Program-made: the position numbers and the translations under genes
Notes under the pieces: generated by a model
What the model was told of the DNA's origin: nothing
Seen by the model: the letters and a program-made list of their open reading frames with translations, nothing else
Database searches by the model: none
Shown here: piece after piece, positions 26,368 to 32,585 of the stretch
How positions within the stretch are numbered: position 1 is the stretch's first letter
Layout of the letters: every line of letters starts with the position of its first letter
From: Flavobacterium resistens
GTDB lineage: Bacteria > Bacteroidota > Bacteroidia > Flavobacteriales > Flavobacteriaceae
Assembly (NCBI RefSeq): GCF_900182645.1
Contig: NZ_FXTA01000002.1
Location: forward strand, 186,001-250,000
Direction of reading: 5' to 3'
DNA: 64,000 nt

Positions 26368-26508
26368 ATGATGTTTTGCTTCGTTAAGTGCTTAAAAACC
26401 GTACTTAAACGTCTTTTAAGGTTGTTTACGGGTTAAATAAACATAAAAAAAGAAGTATGATTACCTTTACTATAGTTTTTTGAAATAAACAACTTAATCA
26501 AAATTATC

Positions 26509-27201
26509 ATGAAAAATTATGCAGAAATTTTTGTGGCAATTGTGTGTGTTGTTCCTTTTAGCTGTTTTGCGCAAAAAGCAGTTTCAAAAGCCCCTGTTAT
26601 TGCATCGGCTGGAAGTACACATTTACAATCAGACAAGAAATCAGATAATGATCTTGTTATAGAAGCTTACTATGTTGAAGAAACAATAAATATGACCTTT
26701 GGAAGAAGAGTTACAAAATACGAAGTTTCAAAACTAGATATGGTAAATACTTATGATCTTGGTCCAAATAACACTAGAACTGTAACTCCAATTTACAGAA
26801 AACCCAAATTGAAACAAACTGAAGTACCTCTAATGGCAAAAGTAGTCATTGATATTCCTGATGAAAAGGTAGAGCCAGTAAAAGTGGCAGTAGCACGCCC
26901 TACTGAAGCGCCAAAATATATAGATATTGATATTTCAAAAACCTACACAAAAGTGGTTGATAAAGGTTATAAAAACACCGATATGCTTAAAAAAGTAGCC
27001 GACAAATCCTATTTTGAAGGCGACATGGAATCGGCAGCTAAATATTATGGTGAATTGATAGAAGTAGGTAAAAATCTAGATCCAATTTATTACTATCGCT
27101 GCGCTGAATCATTAAAAGCCATTAACAAGCCAGAAAAAGCAAATGAAATGATGGTTTTATTTGAAAGTAAAAATCTAGCGAATAAAGTAGCGAAACAATA
27201 A
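26509..27201 (+). CDS. Exported TPR-type protein resembling the N-terminus of OmpA-family proteins
   Basis: A 230-residue protein with a signal peptide ending near SCFAQKA. Residues about 30-135 are a low-similarity linker with prolines; residues 140-230 form TPR-like helices (YTKVVDKGYKNTDMLKKVADKSYFEGDMESAAKYYGELIE in two pieces). This helical part resembles the N-terminal domain of the large TPR-OmpA proteins linked to gliding and PorSS in Bacteroidota, but the WD40/peptidoglycan-binding C-terminus is missing. Whether it is a shortened family member or an independent adaptor is open. A terminator directly follows. Confidence 0.65.
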   Translation: MKNYAEIFVAIVCVVPFSCFAQKAVSKAPVIASAGSTHLQSDKKSDNDLVIEAYYVEETINMTFGRRVTKYEVSKLDMVNTYDLGPNNTRTVTPIYRKPKLKQTEVPLMAKVVIDIPDEKVEPVKVAVARPTEAPKYIDIDISKTYTKVVDKGYKNTDMLKKVADKSYFEGDMESAAKYYGELIEVGKNLDPIYYYRCAESLKAINKPEKANEMMVLFESKNLANKVAKQ

Positions 27202-27250
27202 AAATGCAGAGAGAATGAAGGAGTGAACTTTACTTTGATATAAAACAAAA

Positions 27251-27282
27251 AAAAGACGATCAATTTGATCGTCTTTTTTTTT
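27251..27282 (+). terminator. Terminator before the tRNA-Asn genes
   Basis: Arms GACGATC and GATCGTC around AATTT, with A-run before and T-run after. It ends the TPR gene and also lies just after the tRNA pair on the other strand, so it may serve both. Confidence 0.88.
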
Positions 27283-27285
27283 AAG

Positions 27286-27359
27286 CTCCCCCTCTTGGGC
27301 TCGAACCAAGGACCCTCTGATTAACAGTCAGATGCTCTAACCAACTGAGCTAAGGAGGA
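27286..27359 (-). tRNA. tRNA-Asn (GTT), downstream copy
   Basis: 74 bases on the minus strand. Acceptor stem TCCTCCT pairs with AGGGGGA, discriminator G, no encoded CCA. D-arm has AGCTCAGTTGGTTAGAGC; the anticodon loop CTGTTAA between TCTGA and TCAGA gives anticodon GTT; the T-arm has GGTTCGAGCC. Identical to the copy at 27398. Confidence 0.97.
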
Positions 27360-27397
27360 ATCACCTTAAAGGTAAATATGTTTGCTAAAAAAAGTTG

Positions 27398-27471
27398 CTC
27401 CCCCTCTTGGGCTCGAACCAAGGACCCTCTGATTAACAGTCAGATGCTCTAACCAACTGAGCTAAGGAGGA
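27398..27471 (-). tRNA. tRNA-Asn (GTT), upstream copy
   Basis: 74 bases, identical to the other tRNA-Asn, with the same anticodon loop CTGTTAA. The two are 38 bases apart on the same strand and are surely one transcript. The rseP gene ends 86 bases upstream on that strand. Confidence 0.97.
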
Positions 27472-27557
27472 AAGTGTTGCTCTTTTTAGCGAGTGCAAAT
27501 ATAATCGAATTTTTAGTTTCTCAAAAATATTTTAACTCTTTTTATTCATTTTTTTTT

Positions 27558-28898
27558 CTACTTCATAATTGCCTTATAAATATCGTTTCCGTTTGCGAAC
27601 AAAAGCAGCGCTATAAGTAGTACGAAGCCAACCATTTGGGCGTTTTCAAGGAATTTATCGCTTGGTTTTTTGCCACTAACAATTTCATATAATAAAAACA
27701 TCACATGACCTCCATCAAGAGCCGGAATTGGCAATAAATTCATAACTCCAAGCATAATTGATAAAATAGCGGTAATATTCCAGAAAGCTTCCCAGCTCCA
27801 AGAACTCGGAAAAATGTTATAAATCGCAGCAAAACCACCAACTTGTTTATAAGCTTTAGTTTCTGGATTAAAAATCATTTTTAATTGTTTTCCGTAACCT
27901 ATTAAACGATCTTTACCTTTCGCAAGTCCAACAGGAATAGATTCCAGAAAAGTATATTCTTTCGTACTAACTTTGTAGTATCCTAATTTTTCTAATGATT
28001 TGATGTCTAAACCACCAGCAACGACACCTAAAGTTCCTTTTGCAGAAACCTTAACCGTAATTGGAGTTTGTTTTAAATCACGTAAAACAACAGCTTGAAT
28101 TGTTTTTCCTTTATTTGCGCTTAAAATTGCTTTAACCTGATCATAATATTTTGCTTCTTGTCCATTTAATGTAACAAGTAGATCTTTTGGTTTAAGCGAA
28201 GTATTTTGCGAATCATCTTGTATGCTTCCAATAACAAAAGGCATTCGAGTATCAATTAAAAAACCTTTTTCATGTTTAGATAACTGATCAACAAAATCAG
28301 TTGGCATTTTGATGGTTTTCTGTTGTCCGTTGCTCTCAATTAAAATTTCTTTTGCCATGATGACCTTCATGTTGGTGTCATCATCAAAGTTTTCAATTTT
28401 TTGACCATCAATAGAGATAATTTTATCTCCTGTTTTTATTCCAATTTTTTCCATTACAGGATTGGTTATCCATACACCATCTTTCAAATCAGAATTTGCA
28501 ATATAAGTATCGCCATAAACAAAAGCCATTCCTATATATATAATAAAAGCCAGGATAAAGTTTACCGTAACACCACCAAGCATAATAATCAAACGCTGCC
28601 AAGCTGGTTTAGAACGAAATTCCCATGGTTGAGGTGGCAAAGCCATTTGTTCTTTGTCCATACTTTCGTCGATCATTCCCGAGATTTTCACATAACCTCC
28701 CAGCGGAAGCCATCCAATTCCGTATTCTGTTTCGCCGATTTTCTTTTTTAATAGAGAATATTTAACATCAAAAAATAAGTAAAATTTTTCGACTCTGGTT
28801 TTGAATAATTTAGCAGGGATAAAATGCCCCAATTCGTGAAGAATAATAAGTAAAGATAAACTCAATAGAAATTGAGAGAGTTTGATAACTATATCCAT
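27558..28898 (-). CDS. rseP: Site-2 intramembrane metalloprotease RseP
   Basis: A 446-residue inner-membrane zinc protease that cuts transmembrane segments, for example of anti-sigma factors, and removes signal peptide remnants. The zinc site HELGH (His21, Glu22, His25) lies in the first membrane segment; the third zinc ligand is in IPALDGGHVMF near the C-terminus. Two PDZ domains lie between (about 125-290), one with KTGDKIISIDGQKIENFDD. A -7-like box TACTTTTG stands about 30 bases upstream. A possible link to the sigma operon at 5.4-6.4 kb is only functional speculation. Confidence 0.95.
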   Translation of the reverse strand: MDIVIKLSQFLLSLSLLIILHELGHFIPAKLFKTRVEKFYLFFDVKYSLLKKKIGETEYGIGWLPLGGYVKISGMIDESMDKEQMALPPQPWEFRSKPAWQRLIIMLGGVTVNFILAFIIYIGMAFVYGDTYIANSDLKDGVWITNPVMEKIGIKTGDKIISIDGQKIENFDDDTNMKVIMAKEILIESNGQQKTIKMPTDFVDQLSKHEKGFLIDTRMPFVIGSIQDDSQNTSLKPKDLLVTLNGQEAKYYDQVKAILSANKGKTIQAVVLRDLKQTPITVKVSAKGTLGVVAGGLDIKSLEKLGYYKVSTKEYTFLESIPVGLAKGKDRLIGYGKQLKMIFNPETKAYKQVGGFAAIYNIFPSSWSWEAFWNITAILSIMLGVMNLLPIPALDGGHVMFLLYEIVSGKKPSDKFLENAQMVGFVLLIALLLFANGNDIYKAIMK

Positions 28899-28926
28899 TT
28901 TATAATTTTAGTTCGTATTTAACGCA

Positions 28927-28934
28927 CAAAAGTA
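28927..28934 (-). promoter_or_regulatory. -7 box of rseP
   Basis: TACTTTTG on the minus strand, fitting TAnnTTTG, 29 bases before the rseP ATG. No good TTG was found at the right distance. The rest of the gap 28899-29208 is AT-rich and shows no gene. Confidence 0.55.
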
Positions 28935-29208
28935 ACGTTTTAAAATTTAATTTAAGCCCGCAATATAATACTTAAGGTTTTAAATGTTTGTTAATAATTG
29001 TGCTTAGTTCTACTTATTAGTAAATCATTTGTATAAATCGTTACAATTGTCTTATCCTGATATTTTTAAAACTTTTTTATCTCTTCAATCTTGATGCTTT
29101 CTTTTTAATTTCATGTTTGTTGTAAAACGATGTTTTTATTAGGAATTAATATAAGTTGTTGCAAATCCTTTAAAACTATCACATCCCATTAACCTTTATG
29201 ATGAAACT

Positions 29209-29529
29209 ATGAATTTTGTTAAACAAATTGAAAGGATGAAAAGAATACATAAATTAATTGTTTCTGAAAACACAGGAGCTCCAAGTGTTTTTGCAAGAAA
29301 ATTAAGTTTGAGTCGAAGCCAACTTTATAATGAACTGGAAGTTATTAAGGAATTGGATGCTCCTATAAAATATTGCAAAAAAAGAGAAACCTTTTTCTAT
29401 GAAACTTCTTTTGAGTTAATATTAAATTATTCGTTTAAAACGATTAAAGATGATGAATCTAAAGAAATTTTTGGAGGCTCAAACTTCTGTCCAATTTTAT
29501 TAGACGGAACTATGATAAGTTTGTTATAA
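29209..29529 (+). CDS. Small HTH-domain protein beside the peptide genes
   Basis: A 106-residue protein with an N-terminal winged-HTH of the HTH_11/DeoR-like type: IERMKRIHKLIVSENTG, then APSVFARKLSLSRSQLYNELEVIKEL. The C-terminal 50 residues have no clear family. Such small HTH proteins often precede double-glycine peptide genes in Bacteroidota, and it is likely a local regulator. It ends 65 bases before the first precursor gene, with an operator-like palindrome immediately after its stop codon. Confidence 0.75.
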   Translation: MNFVKQIERMKRIHKLIVSENTGAPSVFARKLSLSRSQLYNELEVIKELDAPIKYCKKRETFFYETSFELILNYSFKTIKDDESKEIFGGSNFCPILLDGTMISLL

Positions 29530-29543
29530 CGAAAACGTTCTCG
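29530..29543. promoter_or_regulatory. Operator-like palindrome before the precursor peptide genes
   Basis: CGAAAACGTTCTCG, 12 of 14 bases symmetric, directly after the HTH gene stop and 52 bases before the first precursor ATG. Binding by the HTH protein is inference. Confidence 0.4.
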
Positions 29544-29594
29544 AGAAAATGATTTTGTTGAAATTTATTAATTAACAATTTAAATTTTAAAATT

Positions 29595-29732
29595 ATGAAT
29601 TTAGAAGAATTGAATTTAGTTGAGCTTAATTCACAGGAACAACAGGAGGTTGAAGGTGGATTTTTACCCCTTTTAGCGGTAGGAGCACTATTGTTATTAA
29701 CAAGTTGTGTTCCTTGTCCGGCAGATAAATAA
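29595..29732 (+). CDS. Double-glycine leader peptide precursor 1 (bacteriocin-like)
   Basis: A 45-residue precursor. The leader (22 residues) starts MNLEELNLVELN and ends EVEGG, the double-glycine cut site recognised by C39-peptidase transporters; the acidic spaced Leu/Val/Leu pattern is typical. The predicted product is 23 residues, starts FLPLLAVGALLLLTSC and ends VPCPADK, with Cys at positions 16 and 19. Activity is unknown; it may be a bacteriocin, a signal peptide pheromone or a modified peptide. The sister gene follows after 25 bases and shares 18 of 22 leader residues. Frame and start are clear: ATG at 29595, TAA at 29730. Confidence 0.85.
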   Translation: MNLEELNLVELNSQEQQEVEGGFLPLLAVGALLLLTSCVPCPADK

Positions 29733-29757
29733 ATTAATAATCGTAAAAAATAATAAA

Positions 29758-29913
29758 ATGAATTTAGAAAATTTAAATGTTGTGGAGCTTAATTCTTCAG
29801 AGGTAGAAGAAATTGAAGGTGGATTTTTGCCCCTTCTTGTTGTTGGAGCATGCTTACTTTTAGGTGGTTGCGCTGCTTATAAACCAACGGTTGATCCAGC
29901 ACAAGATCGTTAG
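29758..29913 (+). CDS. Double-glycine leader peptide precursor 2 (bacteriocin-like)
   Basis: A 51-residue precursor. The leader runs from MNLENLNVVELN to EIEGG (22 residues). The predicted product is 29 residues: it begins FLPLLVVGACLLLGGC and ends AAYKPTVDPAQDR, with Cys at positions 10 and 16. The mature start aligns with peptide 1 without gaps over 16 residues (FLPLL-VGA-LLL--C), then the tails differ fully. The start is the ATG at 29758; an in-frame upstream extension to 29707 runs back into the end of gene 1 and is not credible. The two peptides may act together as a pair. Confidence 0.85.
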   Translation: MNLENLNVVELNSSEVEEIEGGFLPLLVVGACLLLGGCAAYKPTVDPAQDR

Positions 29914-29957
29914 TAATTTTGAGGGATTTAAACATCCCTCAATTATATAATTCTATT

Positions 29958-30548
29958 ATGAATGCGAAAACAATATTAATTTGTATTTTGATTTTTATTT
30001 CTAGAGTAGTTGACTTGTATACAACACTGTTGGCAGCACAATTTTCTATGAAAAATTTTCATAATGAAGAACAAAATTTAATTGTAAAAATAACTTCAAT
30101 GAGTATGAAAACATTTTTTATTATGGAAATAATTTTAGCAGGTTTAGTAATAGGATGCTATTTGTTATATTTAAAAAACAGGAATTTATTTGCAATAAAG
30201 GCTTTCAATTTAAAGCAATACATAAACATGTATTTTTTTAATAAAACGACTACTGAAATAAAAGATTGGCTTACTTATGTTAACTTAAAAAAAACACTTG
30301 TTTTATTTGGTTCTTGTGTGCCGATTTATATAGTAACAACAAGTATTTTGTTTTCATTGAATAACTATTGGGTAAGTTTGTATAAAGAAAATAATCAGAC
30401 AGCAATCAAATATTATTTGTCATTAAATAAATATTATTTTTTTGACTTTATAATTTTTGTTTTTCCTATAATACTAATAATGCTTTTGTTGATACATAAG
30501 TTGTATAATGAATTTGAGAATAACAATATATCAAAAATGGTCTATTGA
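29958..30548 (+). CDS. Membrane protein of the peptide locus, possible immunity protein
   Basis: A 196-residue protein started at the ATG at 29958; an upstream TTG at 29919 would add 13 residues. Four hydrophobic segments are seen: about 3-25, 50-72, 98-120 and 157-177. The first holds RVVDLYTTLLAAQF followed by EEQNLI, which loosely recalls the D-x-x-T ... E-x-N pattern of DUF5658-like membrane proteins. Function is not recognised. Its place 44 bases after the two precursor genes suggests immunity or export help. Confidence 0.6.
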   Translation: MNAKTILICILIFISRVVDLYTTLLAAQFSMKNFHNEEQNLIVKITSMSMKTFFIMEIILAGLVIGCYLLYLKNRNLFAIKAFNLKQYINMYFFNKTTTEIKDWLTYVNLKKTLVLFGSCVPIYIVTTSILFSLNNYWVSLYKENNQTAIKYYLSLNKYYFFDFIIFVFPIILIMLLLIHKLYNEFENNNISKMVY

Positions 30549-31010
30549 AGTTAAGACGTTTTATTTCAAAAATAAAAAGCATTGTACAGAGATTCGACAA
30601 TATCAACTTATATTGCTTGTACTTCTCTTAAATTTTAAAATAATTATGTATTGCAGACTTTTTAGATTTTCTTTATGTAAAGGATTTAATGAAAATTATA
30701 GTTTTTACTAAAAAAAAGTTTTATTTGTTATTGCAAGTCCTGTTATTGAAACCTCATTGTTTCAATATGGCATTATTGAGATTTTTAAAAGTATTAAAAT
30801 TTCAATAAAATACTGTTGTATTTTGTCTGCTTTTGTTTTGCCTTATTTCACCTTTACAATGTCTTTTATTTTTTATGCGTTTGTATCAGGTTTGATGTTT
30901 GCATTTTGTACATCAGAGACAAGAATAATATAAATGTATTATTATATACATTTATTACACATGCTATCTATAATGGCTTTGTTTTTATAATGAGAATGTA
31001 CTTTTCTTGA
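30549..31010 (+). pseudogene. Decayed CPBP-type membrane protease
   Basis: Reading across frames gives the CPBP pattern in the right order: LFVIASPVIETSLFQYGII (frame starting 30721; E-T-x-x-x-Q form of motif 1), then FALFHLYN in the frame of 30816 (motif 2), SFIFYAFVSGLMFAF back in the first frame, and TFITHAIYNGFVF in the second (motif 3). At least three frame changes, plus one at the A8 run near 30710, break it. All shifts are near A or T runs, so base-calling errors cannot be excluded. CPBP proteins often act as immunity factors beside bacteriocin genes. Confidence 0.6.
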
Positions 31011-31081
31011 TTGAAAAATTTGAAGTCATTTAAATTTGAAGTTTAGATTTAGATAAGATAAAAAAAATAAAAAAAATTTCG

Positions 31082-31240
31082 ATGAAAAATAACCCTGTTG
31101 ATGGAGTAAAATTTCAAAGTCTTATGTTGAAAATTATTTTTTTCATTTGTCTATGGTATATTTTTTCGAATCCGAATTCGATAAAGTTTTGGGATGATTT
31201 TGAAAGAGGTCTTTTTGGTTTGTCACCTGCAACAAAATAG
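31082..31240 (+). CDS. Small single-span membrane protein, 52 residues
   Basis: ATG at 31082 and TAG at 31238. MKNNPVDGVKFQSLMLK, then a hydrophobic span IIFFICLWYIFSN, then a short tail PNSIKFWDDFERGLFGLSP. No known family. It lies between the decayed protease and the exporter genes on the same strand, with a 12-base gap to the next tiny gene. It may be an immunity peptide. Confidence is limited by its size. Confidence 0.5.
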   Translation: MKNNPVDGVKFQSLMLKIIFFICLWYIFSNPNSIKFWDDFERGLFGLSPATK

Positions 31241-31252
31241 TAAAATTATACA

Positions 31253-31348
31253 ATGGAAAAAAGAAAAACTTACGCAATTCAATGTATTATTTATATAGCA
31301 TTTGCAATATATATAATTGGCAAAATAAGTCATTATGTTTTTAATTAG
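31253..31348 (+). CDS. Very small membrane peptide, 31 residues
   Basis: ATG at 31253, TAG at 31346. A basic start MEKRKTYA is followed by a hydrophobic stretch IQCIIYIAFAIYIIGKI and a short HYVFN tail. Either a small inner-membrane peptide or chance; coupling to the 52-residue gene 12 bases upstream supports it. No double-glycine leader. Confidence 0.4.
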   Translation: MEKRKTYAIQCIIYIAFAIYIIGKISHYVFN

Positions 31349-31441
31349 ATTGTTGTTGAATAATTCATTAATCGTTACAATAAGTTTAAAACGCGATTGT
31401 AGTGTTTCTTTTTAAAAGGGAAAATATTAGAATAAATATTT

Positions 31442-32578
31442 ATGAATTTCACCTCAGATCCAATAAATACATTAGAAAATCTTGTCGCAAAAAATAAAGT
31501 TAAAAGCTTTTCCATTTATCTAATTATTCTTTTAGGGGTTATTATTTTTTTTGGTTTAATGCCCATAATCAAAGTCGATATTAGCAGTCAGAGCCGTGGC
31601 ATAATTCGCAGTAAAACGGATAATGTCCCTATTGCAACTATCGTAAGTGGAAAGGTTGATTGGATAACGGTAAAAAATAATGCTTTTGTAAAAAAAGGAG
31701 ATACGCTTTTAAAAATTTCCAAAGAAAATCTTGAAAGCGATAAAACAACTCAGGATATGTTATCGAGTTCCACTTCTTTGTTATTAGAAGATATTTCAAA
31801 TCTGTTACAAAATCAAACGACAGATTTAGTCACTTCTGTAGCACGTGAAGATTTATTTAAATTTCAATCAGGAAAAAACGAACTACAAAGTAAAATTTCG
31901 CAAACGCAAATAAATTATGAACGAAACAAAATTCTTTATGATAAAGATATAATTGCACAAGCAGATTTTGAAAAATATGAATACGAATTACGCTTAAACA
32001 AACAAGCACTACAAAGTTTTGTAAGTCAGCAAAAGTCAACTTGGGAAAATCAGAAAAGAGATTTAGAAGAGCGTTTGAAAAATCTTAATGGAACAATTGC
32101 TAAAATAAAGGTTGAAGCGAATAATTATTTTGTTGTAGCGCCTATTTCTGGAACTATAGAAAACTTTTTGGGAATTCAAAAAGGATCTTATGTAAATGCC
32201 TCACAATCTATTGCAATTATTTCTTCAGCTGATAATCTTATTGTAGAAAATATTGTTTCACCAAGTGATATTGGTTTGATCAAGAAAAATCAAAAAGTAA
32301 AATTTCAGCTTGATGCTTTTAATTATAATCAATGGGGTTTTTTGGAAGGAAAAGTAATTGATATTGACCGAAATATTACAATTCAAGCTGAACAGACTTT
32401 TTTTAAAGTTCGATGTTCACTAGATTCTAAAACTTTAAAACTGAAATCGGGTTATAAAACTGATGTTTCAAAAGGTATGACCTTAACGACAAGATATATA
32501 ATTACGCGTAGGAGTTTATTCGATTTGTTATTTGATAAAATGGATAATTGGTTAAACCCAAAACAAAATAACAGATAA
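31442..32578 (+). CDS. HlyD-family secretion adaptor
   Basis: A 378-residue membrane fusion protein that bridges the ABC transporter and an outer-membrane channel. One N-terminal membrane span (about 23-45), a lipoyl/biotinyl-like half (IVSGKVDWITVKNNAFVKKGDTLLKIS), a coiled-coil hairpin (about 95-220), the second lipoyl half (FVVAPISGTIENFLG) and a beta-barrel end. The transporter gene starts seven bases later, so they form one operon. No TolC-like gene lies in the window; the channel must be shared from elsewhere. Confidence 0.93.
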   Translation: MNFTSDPINTLENLVAKNKVKSFSIYLIILLGVIIFFGLMPIIKVDISSQSRGIIRSKTDNVPIATIVSGKVDWITVKNNAFVKKGDTLLKISKENLESDKTTQDMLSSSTSLLLEDISNLLQNQTTDLVTSVAREDLFKFQSGKNELQSKISQTQINYERNKILYDKDIIAQADFEKYEYELRLNKQALQSFVSQQKSTWENQKRDLEERLKNLNGTIAKIKVEANNYFVVAPISGTIENFLGIQKGSYVNASQSIAIISSADNLIVENIVSPSDIGLIKKNQKVKFQLDAFNYNQWGFLEGKVIDIDRNITIQAEQTFFKVRCSLDSKTLKLKSGYKTDVSKGMTLTTRYIITRRSLFDLLFDKMDNWLNPKQNNR

Positions 32579-32585
32579 AAAACCA

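Noticed and set aside
29707..29757. Upstream extension of precursor peptide 2
   Set aside because: It begins at a weak start inside the end of precursor 1 and would hide the GG leader; the ATG at 29758 matches the sister gene.
30508..30711. 67-residue plus-strand frame after the 196-residue membrane protein
   Set aside because: It overlaps the membrane protein gene and the decayed CPBP region; better explained as part of the pseudogene in a wrong frame.
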